Positions 26,195 through 37,080 of a stretch of DNA of 64,000 nt are shown piece by piece. Every line of letters starts with the position of its first letter. Within the stretch, counting starts at the first letter, position 1. The DNA lies in NCBI RefSeq assembly GCF_014648675.1, contig NZ_BMRO01000003.1, positions 480,711-544,710 of the forward strand. The letters run 5' to 3'. The DNA comes from Actinomadura livida (lineage in GTDB: Bacteria; Actinomycetota; Actinomycetes; Streptosporangiales; Streptosporangiaceae). Under the pieces are notes generated by a model, which worked only from the letters and a program-made list of their open reading frames with translations, searched no databases and was not told where the DNA came from. The translations under genes and the position numbers were made by a program.

Positions 26195-27256
26195 CTAGCT
26201 CGGAACGAACAGCTCCAGCAGGAGCCAGACGACGGGGGCCGTCGCGACCAGGGAGTCGAGGCGGTCCATCACTCCGCCGTGGCCCGGCAGGAGCGTTCCC
26301 ATGTCCTTGATGCCGAGGTCGCGCTTGACCATCGACTCGACGAGGTCGCCCGCGGTGGCGGTGACCACGGCGGCGAGGCCGACCAGCACGCCCTGCCAGA
26401 TCTGGCCGCCGTCCAGCAGCCACCACACGAGCCAGCCACCGACGATCATGCACATGACGGCCGAGCCGGTGACGCCTTCCCAGGTCTTCTTGGGACTGAT
26501 CGTGGGCGCCATCTTGTGCTTGCCCAGGAAGGACCCCACGAAGTAGCCGCCGGTGTCACTGGCGACCGTGATGGCGATGAAGATGACGGTGCGGTGGTCG
26601 CCGTCGTCGGGCCGCATGAGCAGCGCGACGATTCCGCCCATCAGCACCAGGTAGCCGGCCAGGAGCGACCCTGCGGCGACGTCCCGCACGTATCCGTCGG
26701 AGCCGTCCAGCATCCGCGTCATCAGCAGTGCGAGGACGGTGAGGGAGACCGCGGCCACCGTGGCGGTGGGCCCCCACACGTAGGACACGACCGGTGTGCC
26801 GACCATGCCCGTTGCCACGGGGATGAACGGGACGCCGATGTCGCGGCTCCGGAACGCCTCGGCCAGTTCCCGCATCCCGAGGAAGAGGAACACGACCATG
26901 ACGGCCAGGAAGATCTCCTTGACCGTGTAGAGAGAGAGCAGCACCAGGGCGCCGAGAGCGGCGCCCACGGCGACGGCCAGGGGGAGGTTACGGCCCGTCT
27001 TGCCTACGGGCTTGCCACCCTCGGGCGCTCCAGCCGACGCGCCCGCGGAAGCCTCGTCGGCAGCGGGCGCTAGGGGCTCCTCGGCGGAGGGCTCGTTCGC
27101 GGGCGAGGGGTGGGCGCGCACGTCAGTCGTATCAGGGGCGGGGGTGGGGCCGGAGGACGGAAGCTTCTCGGGGGAGGTGTCCGGTGCCTTCCCGGACTCG
27201 GCGGCCTCCGGTTCGTCCGGGGAACCCGAGGGCTCCCCGGCATCATCCATCTTCAT
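26195..27256 (-). CDS. cdsA: phosphatidate cytidylyltransferase
   Basis: 353 aa. A long acidic Pro/Ala/Glu-rich cytoplasmic N-terminus (1-85) precedes seven to eight membrane helices. The CDP-diglyceride synthase signature S.VKRD..IKD.G.LLPGHGG..DR.DS occupies about 310-337. It makes CDP-diacylglycerol from phosphatidate and CTP, the precursor of cardiolipin, phosphatidylinositol and phosphatidylethanolamine. Its ATG shares one base with the frr stop (TGATG), so it is translationally coupled to frr. Confidence 0.95.
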   Translation of the reverse strand: MKMDDAGEPSGSPDEPEAAESGKAPDTSPEKLPSSGPTPAPDTTDVRAHPSPANEPSAEEPLAPAADEASAGASAGAPEGGKPVGKTGRNLPLAVAVGAALGALVLLSLYTVKEIFLAVMVVFLFLGMRELAEAFRSRDIGVPFIPVATGMVGTPVVSYVWGPTATVAAVSLTVLALLMTRMLDGSDGYVRDVAAGSLLAGYLVLMGGIVALLMRPDDGDHRTVIFIAITVASDTGGYFVGSFLGKHKMAPTISPKKTWEGVTGSAVMCMIVGGWLVWWLLDGGQIWQGVLVGLAAVVTATAGDLVESMVKRDLGIKDMGTLLPGHGGVMDRLDSLVATAPVVWLLLELFVPS

Positions 27257-27813
27257 CAGACTTCGAGGAGTTCTGCCTTCTTGTGCTCGAGCAGCTCGTC
27301 GATCTGCGCCACGTAGCGGTGCGTGACGTCGTCGAGTTCCTTCTCGGCACGGTGGACCTCGTCCTCGCCCGCCTCGCCGTCCTTGGCGAGCTTGTCGAGG
27401 GTGTCCTTGGCGCGGCGGCGGATGTTGCGGATCGCGATCTTGCTGTCCTCCGCCTTGCCGCCCGCGACCTTGATGTACTCCCTGCGGCGCTCCTCCGACA
27501 GTTCGGGGAAGACCACCCGGATGACGTTGCCGTCGTTGCTCGGGTTCACGCCCAGGTCGCTGTCGCGGATCGCCCTCTCCACCGCCTGCATGGACGACTT
27601 GTCGTAGACCTGGACGATGACCATCCGGGGCTCCGGCAGCGTGAAGGACGCCAGCTGGTTGATCGGCGTCGGCACCCCGTAGTACTCGGCGGTGATCTTG
27701 TTGAACATGGCGGGGGTGATGCGGCCGGCGCGGATGGTCTGGAAGTCCTCCCGGGCGACCACGACCGCCTTCTCCATCTTCTCCTCGGCTTCGAGGAGGG
27801 TCTCGTCGATCAC
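27256..27813 (-). CDS. frr: ribosome recycling factor
   Basis: 185 aa from GTG 27813, chosen over the in-frame ATG at 27825 because GGGAG lies 5 bp before it and the length then equals the family standard. Conserved RRF segments include [38 protein letters not shown] and IRNIRR. With EF-G it splits post-termination ribosomes. It belongs to the rpsB-tsf-pyrH-frr-cdsA run. Confidence 0.97.
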   Translation of the reverse strand: MIDETLLEAEEKMEKAVVVAREDFQTIRAGRITPAMFNKITAEYYGVPTPINQLASFTLPEPRMVIVQVYDKSSMQAVERAIRDSDLGVNPSNDGNVIRVVFPELSEERRREYIKVAGGKAEDSKIAIRNIRRRAKDTLDKLAKDGEAGEDEVHRAEKELDDVTHRYVAQIDELLEHKKAELLEV

Positions 27814-27902
27814 TGTGACTCCCATGTCATCTGGTCGGCCCTAATCCTAGGGTTCCACACTGCGCTCCGCGCCGCCTCACGCACTGCGGTTCCCGGCTGT
27901 GG

Positions 27903-29667
<1,765 letters not shown>

Positions 29668-29750
29668 CGCTCTCTTCGCTTCTCTCGTCGTTGGTCGTGG
29701 GACCCGCGACGGCCCGGCGGTGCCCCGGAAGGGCCCGCCGGACCACGGGA

Positions 29751-30737
29751 TCAGGCCTGCTCGGCCTCGGCGGCCTGCGGAGCGTCCTGCGCTTCGGCCG
29801 GGGCCTCCGGGGCCTCCGGGGCCTCAGCAGCGGCTTCCGGAGCCTGCGCCTCCGGAGCCTGCGCCTCCGGCGCCTCGGCGGGCGCGGCGGCCTGCTCGCC
29901 CTCGGCGGGGGCCTGCGCCGTCGCCTCGGCGGCCTCCTCGGCCGGCTTGTTCTCCAGCAGCTCGCGCTCCCACTCGGCCAGCGGCTCGGCGCCACCGGCG
30001 GCGGCGCCGCCGGCCGGCTTCTCGTCCCCGCCGGACGCGGCGCCCGCGCGGGCGATCAGGCCGTCGGCCACGGAGTCGGCGACGACGCGGGTCAGCAGGC
30101 TGACGCTGCGGATGGCGTCGTCGTTGCCCGGAACCGGGTAGTCGACCTCGTCCGGGTCGCAGTTCGTGTCGAGGATCGCCACGACCGGGATGCCGAGCTT
30201 CTTGGCCTCGTTGACCGCGATGTGCTCCTTCTTGGTGTCCACGATCCAGATGGCGCTCGGAACCTTCGCCATGTCGCGGATACCGCCGAGGGTGCGCTCC
30301 AGCTTGTCCTTCTCACGCCGCAGCCCGAGAAGCTCCTTCTTGGTCATGCCGGAGCCGGCCACGTCGTCGTAGTTGATCTCCTCCAGCTCCTTGAGCCGCG
30401 TGAGCCGCTTGTGGACGGTGGAGAAGTTGGTGAGCATGCCGCCCAGCCAGCGCTGGTTGACGTAGGGCATGCCGACGCGGGTCGCCTGCTCGGCGATGGA
30501 CTCCTGGGCCTGCTTCTTGGTGCCGACGAACAGGATCGTGCCGCCGTGGGCGACCGTGGCCTTGACGAACTCGAAGGCGCGGTCGATGTAGGACAGCGAC
30601 TGCTGGAGGTCGATGATGTAGATGCCGTTGCGCTCGGTGAGGATGAAGCGCTTCATCTTCGGGTTCCACCGGCGGGTCTGGTGACCGAAGTGGACGCCGC
30701 TCTCAAGGAGCTGCCGCATGGTGACGACGGGTGCCAT
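29751..30737 (-). CDS. rpsB: 30S ribosomal protein S2 with repetitive acidic tail
   Basis: 328 aa from ATG 30737 with AGGAG upstream. The S2 core (1-240: [52 protein letters not shown]) is complete. The remaining 90 residues are an Ala/Glu/Pro-rich tail with tandem QAPEA and PEAPAEA units, probably disordered on the ribosome surface. It is the first gene of the rpsB-tsf-pyrH-frr-cdsA run, preceded by an about 280-nt leader. Confidence 0.97.
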   Translation of the reverse strand: MAPVVTMRQLLESGVHFGHQTRRWNPKMKRFILTERNGIYIIDLQQSLSYIDRAFEFVKATVAHGGTILFVGTKKQAQESIAEQATRVGMPYVNQRWLGGMLTNFSTVHKRLTRLKELEEINYDDVAGSGMTKKELLGLRREKDKLERTLGGIRDMAKVPSAIWIVDTKKEHIAVNEAKKLGIPVVAILDTNCDPDEVDYPVPGNDDAIRSVSLLTRVVADSVADGLIARAGAASGGDEKPAGGAAAGGAEPLAEWERELLENKPAEEAAEATAQAPAEGEQAAAPAEAPEAQAPEAQAPEAAAEAPEAPEAPAEAQDAPQAAEAEQA

Positions 30738-31126
30738 TGCCCGTGCTCTCCTTCTCTGGCCCTGCCGGGCCGCATTTGGTTGTTGCCTACGCCCGGGTGT
30801 CGCCCCACCGTCGCCGTGGCGACGGACCGAGGGACGGCGCCCCACCATGTCTTCGGTGGCATGCGGACGCGTGAAATCAGCCGCCGGGATACCCCAGGCG
30901 GCTGTGCCCGTTACCGGGTCCGTGACCTCTCCGCTCACCGGGAGCGGCTTCTCACCGCCCCGCCCTGGGGACGGATCGGCGACGGCCTGGCCCTGGCCGG
31001 TGTCCTTTCGGGCACTCCTACAGATTATCAGGGCCCGGACGCGTCCGGGAATCAACGCCCAGCGCGGTTATCCACAGTTGGCGGCGGGGCCTCCGGGCGG
31101 TGCTGCGAACCTGCAGGCTCGGGTCC
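30738..31126. other. rpsB leader and divergent spacer
   Basis: A 389-bp gene-free region. Most of it is the likely 5' leader of rpsB, GC-rich with many potential hairpins, including the inverted pair around 30800-30830. It is long enough for S2 autoregulation, which is not proven for actinobacteria. The promoter candidate at 31024-31055 is listed separately. Confidence 0.4.
31024..31055 (-). promoter_or_regulatory. rpsB promoter candidate with palindrome in a 20-bp spacer
   Basis: On the minus strand TTGATT (31055-31050) and GATAAT (31029-31024) are separated by 20 bp. The spacer contains the perfect 16-bp palindrome CCCGGACGCGTCCGGG (31034-31049). An over-long spacer with dyad symmetry is the design of MerR-type activated promoters. 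It is seen directly in the sequence; function is inferred. Confidence 0.4.
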
Positions 31127-31816
31127 ATGACGCTGTTGACTCTGCTCCTGACCTGTGTGATCACCGCCGGGACGCCGGGCCTGGACGCCTGGCGGTGGCC
31201 GTTAGGGCCGCCCGCCCCGCAGGTCGTCCGGGGCTTCTCACCGCCCGCGTCCCCGTGGGGTCCGGGCCACCGGGGCGTGGACCTCGCGGCGCGAGCGGAG
31301 CAGCCCGTCCACGCGGCCGGACCCGGACGCGTCTCGTATGCCGACCGGCTGGCCGGACGCGGCATCGTCGCGATCGACCACGGCACGCTGCGCACCACGT
31401 ACCTGCCCGTCCGTCCCAGCGTCCGCGTGGGCGGCCGGGTCGCGTCCGGCACCCGGATCGGCGTTCTGGAGGAGGGGCACTCCCATTGCCCCAAGCCCTG
31501 CCTGCACTGGGGTCTACGCCGCGGCTCCCTGTACCTGAACCCGCTCGACCTGGTGCAGCGCCAAGTCCGCCTGCTTCCCGTCTGGCAATCGCCCTCGCCG
31601 CCGCCACGCGCCCCGGAACCTTCCTCTGAGCCGAGGATGACCCTCCGCGACGCGACCACGGCGACGGGAGGGGCACTGACCGGCATGGCCTTGACCTTAA
31701 CCTTGGCCTTCACCTGGCGCCGCACCCGTGCCCGCTACCGCCTGCACAGCCGGCGCCGCCCACCGGAGGGCGTGGTCAACCTCTCCGAAGAACGCCGTCT
31801 ACGCCGCACCCTCTGA
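31127..31816 (+). CDS. M23-family peptidase-like envelope protein
   Basis: 229 aa. A signal-anchor-like N-terminus (MTLLTLLLTCVITAG) precedes a LytM/M23 domain (about 25-150). GHRGVDLA holds the zinc-binding His and Asp, and CLHWGL the second His pair partner. VHAAGPGRVSYA and GVLEEGHSH fit the family. A single membrane helix near 185-203 and a basic tail follow. It is likely a murein endopeptidase or an amidase activator. It is divergent from rpsB, a position common in actinomycetes. Confidence 0.82.
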   Translation: MTLLTLLLTCVITAGTPGLDAWRWPLGPPAPQVVRGFSPPASPWGPGHRGVDLAARAEQPVHAAGPGRVSYADRLAGRGIVAIDHGTLRTTYLPVRPSVRVGGRVASGTRIGVLEEGHSHCPKPCLHWGLRRGSLYLNPLDLVQRQVRLLPVWQSPSPPPRAPEPSSEPRMTLRDATTATGGALTGMALTLTLAFTWRRTRARYRLHSRRRPPEGVVNLSEERRLRRTL

Positions 31817-32128
31817 CCCCAGGCCCCCGCCGATCCGACATACAGGATCGGCGGGGGCGGAGGCGTTCCTAAGTGCATCCAGGAACAGGCCGACGGTGCG
31901 CGATCGCGGGGTTGGACCCGGTGCACGTCGGCCTGCCGATACTGCTGCGGCGAATCGAGTGCCAGATTGTGCCGTGGAGTCGGGGATCCACTAACGGTGG
32001 AAACGAGCGCGGCCCCCGTTCCCGCCCGCGGCCGAGCAGCAGGAGCCAAGGTGTGGCCGCCTGCGCTCCCAGCAGGCACGGGACCACTGAAGCCCGCCCT
32101 GGCCGCCTCGGACGGTACCCGCAGGCCC
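31817..32128. other. intergenic region between M23 gene and xerC
   Basis: Apart from the terminator, 31860-32128 holds no convincing gene. A 9-bp inverted repeat CAGGCCGAC (31886-31894) and its complement (31927-31935) enclose 32 nt and could form a stem. In streptomycetes the sigma factor gene whiG sits in this neighbourhood; none is present here. Confidence 0.4.
31824..31857. terminator. bidirectional terminator after the M23 gene
   Basis: A perfect 13-bp stem, CCCCCGCCGATCC (31824-31836) with its complement (31845-31857), and an 8-nt loop lie between convergent genes. Confidence 0.75.
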
Positions 32129-33040
32129 CTAGTCCGCCTGGGAGCCGCGAGGGTGGGCTCGGCGGTGGACCTGTTTGAGTCGCTCGGCCGATACGTGCGT
32201 GTAGATCTGCGTGGTCTGCAGGGAGGCGTGGCCCAGGATCTCCTGAACGCTTCTCAGGTCGGCTCCGCCTTCGAGCAGGTGGGTGGCGGTGCTGTGGCGG
32301 AGTCCGTGCGGGCTCAGGTCGGGCACCTGGCCGACCTCGGCGATTCGTGCGTGGACGATGCGCCGTGCGCTGGTGGGGTGGAGGCGTCCCCCGCGGGTGC
32401 CCAGGAAGAGGGCCGGGCCGCTGTCCTCAGTCGCCAGTGCGGGCCGTCCTGCGCGTAGCCAATCCTGGATGGCGCGGGCGGCGGGCTCGCCCATGGGAAC
32501 GGTGCGTTCACGGCCGCCCTTGCCCAGGACGCGAATGGTTCCGCGGCCGGCGTCCAGGTCGTCGATGTCGAGACCGCACAACTCACTCACCCGCACACCC
32601 GTCCCGTAGAGGACCTCCAGGACGGCCAGGTCTCGCAGGCCCACGGGCCCCTGTGCGTCCATCTTGTCGAGGAGGTGCGCGGCACCGTCCTGGGTGATGA
32701 CCCCGGGCAGGGCACGCTGCCGTTTGGGCGTGCCGAGCAGCAGCCCCGGATCGTCCTGGAGCACGCCGCGCCGGTGCAGGTGACGGGTGAACGCGCGGGC
32801 GGCGGCGGTCCGGCGGGCAAGGGTGGCGCGGGAGCGGCCCAGTGCGTGCTGACGGGCGAGCCAGGCGCGAAGCAGCGACACGTCGAGTTCCGCGGGCTCC
32901 GTCACGCCGAGGTCGGTGGCGTAGGCGATCAGGTCGCTCAGGTCACCGCGATAGGCCCTCGTCGTGTGCGGCGAAACGTCACGCTCCGCGCGCAGATGGC
33001 GTTCGAATTCGGAGAGTGCCTCCTCTAGCGCGTTGCTCAC
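32129..33040 (-). CDS. xerC: tyrosine recombinase XerC
   Basis: About 303 aa from GTG 33040; GTG 33049 and an ATG at 33076 are in frame and no start has a strong ribosome site. The N-terminal SAM-like core-binding domain ends near 105. The catalytic domain shows Arg in GTGVRVSEL, Lys in LGKGGRER, HGLRHSTATH, and the final LGHASLQTTQIYTHV with the nucleophile Tyr. It resolves chromosome dimers at dif with XerD. It lies in the normal place between the rpsB and dprA groups. Confidence 0.93.
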   Translation of the reverse strand: MSNALEEALSEFERHLRAERDVSPHTTRAYRGDLSDLIAYATDLGVTEPAELDVSLLRAWLARQHALGRSRATLARRTAAARAFTRHLHRRGVLQDDPGLLLGTPKRQRALPGVITQDGAAHLLDKMDAQGPVGLRDLAVLEVLYGTGVRVSELCGLDIDDLDAGRGTIRVLGKGGRERTVPMGEPAARAIQDWLRAGRPALATEDSGPALFLGTRGGRLHPTSARRIVHARIAEVGQVPDLSPHGLRHSTATHLLEGGADLRSVQEILGHASLQTTQIYTHVSAERLKQVHRRAHPRGSQAD

Positions 33041-33195
33041 AGGCGTCACGCTGCGCCAACGGCCTCCGCGAAGCAAGGACCTCAGACCGTTTCGCGCGAG
33101 TCGCCGGGATTGCTCTCCCGAAGTTATCCACAGGCAGTCGTTTCTCGGCGACGCAACGTCACCCTCCGGCAGCGTCGAAGGCCGGAGGTGAGGCC

Positions 33196-33549
33196 ATGAG
33201 AGCCCATATCAGTCTCGGCCGGCGCGGCGAGGACGCGGCGGCCGACTACCTGGCCGGACTCGGCTGGACGATCGTCGAGCGCAACTGGCGGTGCGACGGC
33301 GGCGAGCTCGACATCATCGCCCACGACGGCCGCGGCCACGTCGTCTGCGAGGTGAAGACCCGCGGCTCGGCACGGTTCGGCGACCCCCTCGAAGCGATCA
33401 CCACGGACAAGGCGGCCCGGCTGCGGCGCCTGGCCGGGCGGTGGGCCGCCGAACACGGCGCCGGCGGCCCGCGCGTGCGGGTGGACGTCCTCGGCCTCGT
33501 CGCGGACGGCGACGGCTTCTCTATCGACCATCTGCGGGAGGTGTGCTAG
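33196..33549 (+). CDS. YraN-family (UPF0102) nuclease-like protein
   Basis: 117 aa with a GGAGGTGAGG ribosome site. A PD-(D/E)XK-like core is visible: GRRGEDAAADYL, then GELDIIAHDG and CEVKTRG (about 37-57). Homologues sit beside comM and dprA throughout bacteria and are thought to be endonuclease-like; biochemical role uncertain. Its TAG stop abuts the GTG of the next gene. Confidence 0.9.
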   Translation: MRAHISLGRRGEDAAADYLAGLGWTIVERNWRCDGGELDIIAHDGRGHVVCEVKTRGSARFGDPLEAITTDKAARLRRLAGRWAAEHGAGGPRVRVDVLGLVADGDGFSIDHLREVC

Positions 33550-35103
33550 GTGACGCTCGCCAAGACCCGCTCGGTCTCCCTCGTCGGTGTCGACGGCTTC
33601 GTGGTGGACGTGGAGGCGGCGATCACCAGCGGCGTCCCGGGCCTGCACCTGGTCGGCCTGCCGGACACGGCGCTCAGCGAGGCCCGCGACCGGGTCCGCG
33701 CCGCGATCTTCAACTCGGGCGAGGACTGGCCCAACCGGCATGTGACGGTGTCGCTGTTCCCGGCGAGCATGCCGAAGAAGGGCTCGACCTTCGACATCAG
33801 CATCGCGATCGCGTTGCTCGCGGCGGCCGAGGCCGTTCCCGCTCGGGCGTGTGCCGGGCTCGTGCTGATCGGTGAACTCGGCTTGGACGGACGCCTGCGC
33901 CCCATCCAGGGCGTCCTGCCCGCCGTGCTGGCCGCGGCGAACCAGGGCTGCCACACGGTCGTCGTCCCGAAGGCCAATGCCGCCGAGGCGGAACTCGTCC
34001 CGGGAATGAAGGTGGTATCCGCGAGCACTCTGCGCGGCCTCCTGTGCCTGTTGCGAGACGAGCCGCCGCCCATCGAGGAGGACGAGGAAGACGGCCCGTC
34101 CCCGCCCACGGACAATCTCGCCCTGCGGCAGCAGGACATACCGCCCGACCTCGATCTGAACGACGTGCGCGGCCAGGCAGAGGCACGCCGGGCGCTGGAG
34201 ATCAGCGCCGCAGGAGGTCACCACCTTTTCTTCGCCGGCCCACCCGGCTGCGGGAAGACCATGCTCGCGGAACGGCTGCCGACGCTGATGCCGCCCCTGG
34301 AACCCGACATCGCGCTGGAGGTCACCGCGATCCACTCCGTCGCCGGGACCCTCCGGCCGGGGCAGCCGCTGATCACGCAACCGCCGTTCTACGCGCCGCA
34401 CCACACCGCTTCGCGCGCCTCGATGGTCGGCGGCGGCTCGGGCCGCGTCCTCCAGCCGGGCGCGGTGTCCCTCGCGCACCGAGGGATCCTCTTCCTGGAC
34501 GAGGCTCCCGAGTTCATCGCGGGCACGCTCGACGCCCTCCGCCAGCCGCTGGAAGAGGGCGAGGTCCGGATCAGCCGGATCGAGGGCATGGCGCGGTTCC
34601 CCGCCCGGTTCACGCTCGTCCTCGCGGCGAACCCGTGCCCGTGCGCCGCGGCCAAGCAGATCGACTGCTCCTGCGCGCCCGGTGTCCGCCGCAAGTACGC
34701 GTCCCGCCTGTCCGGCCCGCTTCTCGACCGCATCGACCTCAAACTCGAACTGGCGCCCGCGACCCGGGCCGAACTCCGCTACGACCTGGAGTTCGCGGAG
34801 TCCAGCAAGGTCGTCGCCGAACGTGTCCAGCTCGCGCGGGAACGGACGCTCAGACGCCTCGCAGGCACCCCGTGGCGGTCCAATTCCGAGATCCCCGGAC
34901 CGGAACTGCGCCGCCGCTTCACACCTCCGGCCGACGCGATGCAGGGCGCCGATGAGGCCCTGCAGCGGGGCGCGCTCAGCGCACGCGGCCTCGACCGCGT
35001 CCTGAGGGTCGCCTGGACGATCGCGGACCTGGCGGGCCATGACGAACCCGGCCCGGACGACGTCGGCGGCGCGCTCATGCTGTGGTCGGCGGGGCGCCCA
35101 TGA
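33550..35103 (+). CDS. comM: YifB/ComM Mg-chelatase-like AAA+ ATPase
   Basis: 517 aa from GTG 33550, directly after the yraN stop. The N-terminal Lon-protease-like domain (1-170) is followed by AAA+ with Walker A GPPGCGKTM (about 230), Walker B ILFLDEAPEF, and Cys-containing NPCPCAAAKQIDCSC. ComM promotes branch migration during natural transformation in other bacteria. It overlaps dprA by 4 bp (ATGA), supporting a joint role in DNA uptake or recombination. Confidence 0.93.
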   Translation: MTLAKTRSVSLVGVDGFVVDVEAAITSGVPGLHLVGLPDTALSEARDRVRAAIFNSGEDWPNRHVTVSLFPASMPKKGSTFDISIAIALLAAAEAVPARACAGLVLIGELGLDGRLRPIQGVLPAVLAAANQGCHTVVVPKANAAEAELVPGMKVVSASTLRGLLCLLRDEPPPIEEDEEDGPSPPTDNLALRQQDIPPDLDLNDVRGQAEARRALEISAAGGHHLFFAGPPGCGKTMLAERLPTLMPPLEPDIALEVTAIHSVAGTLRPGQPLITQPPFYAPHHTASRASMVGGGSGRVLQPGAVSLAHRGILFLDEAPEFIAGTLDALRQPLEEGEVRISRIEGMARFPARFTLVLAANPCPCAAAKQIDCSCAPGVRRKYASRLSGPLLDRIDLKLELAPATRAELRYDLEFAESSKVVAERVQLARERTLRRLAGTPWRSNSEIPGPELRRRFTPPADAMQGADEALQRGALSARGLDRVLRVAWTIADLAGHDEPGPDDVGGALMLWSAGRP

Positions 35104-36287
35104 GCGACGAGCGAACCGCCCGAGCCACCCTCACCGCCGTGGCGGAGCCCGGCGACACGTTCCTCAACCGGATCATCGACCATTCCGGTGCGGAGCGGGC
35201 ACTCGAATCGATCCGCACCGGCACGCTGCCCGACGGCGTCATCGCCGACGCGAAGGAGGTCAAGCGGCTCGGCCAATGGCGCATCCGGCTCATCGCCGCC
35301 GAACCGGACCAGGACATGGCCGTGTGCGCCCGGTTCCGCGGCCGCCTCATCTGCCCGGGAGACCCCGAATGGCCGACGACCCTCGACGACCTCGGCGACG
35401 GACGCCCGTACGCCCTGTGGCTGCGCGGCCCCGGCGACCTGCGCTACGGCTGCCTGCGTTCGGTCGCCGTCGTCGGTTCCCGCGCCGCGTCCCCCTACGG
35501 GCTGCGCGCAGCCGCCGACTTCGCTTCGGAGCTGGCCGACCGGGGCTGGACGGTGATCTCCGGCGGCGCCCTCGGCATCGACGCCGCCGCGCACCGCGGC
35601 GCCCTGGCCGCCGACGGCTCCACCGTCGCCGTCCTCGCCAACGGCGTCGACGTCCCGTACCCGGCGTCCAACGAGGGCCTGTTCGCGGAGATGGCCCGGC
35701 GCTGCCTCCTGGTGAGCGAGTCGCCGCCGGGCACGCACCCGCATCGCCTGAGGTTCCTCGTCCGCAACCGCGTCATCGCCGCCCTGTCCCGCGGGACGGT
35801 CCTCATCGAGGCGGAAGCCCGCAGCGGAGCGCTCAACACCGCGGGCTGGGCGGCCAGGCTCGGCCGCGTCGTCATGGCCATGCCGGGTTCCGTCACCAGC
35901 CGGACGTCGGTCGGCTGTCACCGGCTGCTGCGCGAGGAGGGCACCACCCTCGTCACCCGCACGGAGGAGATCATCGAGGCGGTGGGGAGCATCGGCACGG
36001 ACCTCGCCCCGCCACCGCACACCCCCGTCCTCCCCCGCGACCGCCTCGAACCGGTCACCCGCGCGGTCCTGGAAGCGTTCCCCGCCCGCGGCGCCACCGG
36101 CCCCGCCCAACTCGCCGTCAAGGCGGGCGTCGACCTGACCACGATCAACGCCAAACTCGGCCTCCTTGCAGCGGCGGGCTTCGTAGAACGCGTATCCGCA
36201 GGCTGGCGCCTAACCAAGTCAGCAAAAACCCCCAAACCCCTGACCGACACCCCGACCCACCCCACCCCTCCCCCACACCCCCCATGA
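35100..36287 (+). CDS. dprA: DNA-processing protein DprA
   Basis: 395 aa. The Rossmann-like core (about 110-300) carries VVGSRAASPYG, ISGGALGIDAAAHRGAL, NGVDVPYPASN, SESPPGTHPHRLRFLVRNRVIA and GALNTAGWA. The C-terminal winged helix (about 315-375) follows. DprA loads RecA on incoming single-stranded DNA. The last 18 residues are a Pro/Thr tail (TPTHPTPPPHPP) encoded by C-rich DNA that continues beyond the stop, as if the gene had been extended by stop loss. Confidence 0.94.
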   Translation: MSDERTARATLTAVAEPGDTFLNRIIDHSGAERALESIRTGTLPDGVIADAKEVKRLGQWRIRLIAAEPDQDMAVCARFRGRLICPGDPEWPTTLDDLGDGRPYALWLRGPGDLRYGCLRSVAVVGSRAASPYGLRAAADFASELADRGWTVISGGALGIDAAAHRGALAADGSTVAVLANGVDVPYPASNEGLFAEMARRCLLVSESPPGTHPHRLRFLVRNRVIAALSRGTVLIEAEARSGALNTAGWAARLGRVVMAMPGSVTSRTSVGCHRLLREEGTTLVTRTEEIIEAVGSIGTDLAPPPHTPVLPRDRLEPVTRAVLEAFPARGATGPAQLAVKAGVDLTTINAKLGLLAAAGFVERVSAGWRLTKSAKTPKPLTDTPTHPTPPPHPP

Positions 36288-36765
36288 CCCCAAACCCGAC
36301 CAACCGGCCCAACCGGTTCCCGCACCAGCCACCGCGAGCCAGTCAATCCCTCCGGCCGCCCACGCCCGGAGCGGCACGGAACGGAAGCGGCGCACGCACC
36401 CATTCCTCAACCAAGTGACCACCACGTCGACACAGACAAGGCGCCGTAGACGTCTTCCAGACGTCAACCTCGGCCAAGGCCGCCCCAGCGTGTATGCAAC
36501 CACCCCAGCACGAAGCGACCACACGAACACCCAGGCAGACAACCGAACTAAACCCCCCGCACGAGACCCCCGCATCGGACATCAGACCGAGCAACCGAAC
36601 CCGAGCGACGCGCACACGAAACGAGCGGAGTGAGGTGTCGGAGAGAGTGCCGCGTCGCGTTGTGGGTGGGTGGTGCGCGGTTGGTGGTCGCGGTCGTCGT
36701 CTTCGGCTGGGGTGGGGGGCGGCGAGTGCGCGCTGGGACGAGGGGAGGTGGGATGCCCTAGTCGG
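36288..36765. other. 478-bp convergent intergenic region with strand-composition flip
   Basis: No supported gene. The plus strand is C-rich and G-poor up to about 36620, then becomes G-rich to 36760, so both convergent genes run into C-rich coding-strand sequence. Short AGACGTC repeats lie at about 36450-36465. No clear terminator hairpin was found. Confidence 0.4.
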
Positions 36766-37080
36766 TTATCGGTTTGCGGGGAGTTCGAAGTCGGTTTTGG
36801 CGAGTTCTTCGACGTTGACGTCCTTGAACGTGACGACACGCACGTTCTTGACGAAGCGGGCAGGGCGGTACATGTCCCAGACCCAGGCGTCCTGCATCGT
36901 GACCTCGAAGAAGGTCTCGCCGTTGTCGGTGGTGCGGACCTGGAGGTCGACCGAGTTCGTGAGGTAGAACCTTCGCTCGGTTTCGACGACGTAGGCGAAG
37001 AGCCCGAGAACGTCGCGGTACTCGCGATAGAGCTGCAGTTCCATCTCGGTCTCGTACTTCTCGAGGTCTTCGGCGCTCAC
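36766..37080 (-). CDS. DUF2469 family protein
   Basis: 104 aa starting at GTG 37080, overlapping the rnhB stop by 4 bp. It is highly typical of the actinobacterial DUF2469 family: MSAEDLEKYETEMELQLYREYRDV, RRFYLTNSVDLQV, EVTMQDAWVWDMYRP and VNVEELAKTDFELP. Function is unknown; it is always found next to rnhB and lepB. Confidence 0.92.
   Translation of the reverse strand: MSAEDLEKYETEMELQLYREYRDVLGLFAYVVETERRFYLTNSVDLQVRTTDNGETFFEVTMQDAWVWDMYRPARFVKNVRVVTFKDVNVEELAKTDFELPANR

Noticed and set aside
31880-31960. Possible tRNA-like stem-loop
   Set aside because: No TTCRA T-loop, no acceptor stem and no anticodon arm could be fitted; only a 9-bp inverted repeat remains.
36415-36633. 72-aa plus-strand open frame after dprA
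   Set aside because: Thr/Arg/Pro/Asn-rich low complexity in C-rich DNA, no ribosome site, no recognisable family.
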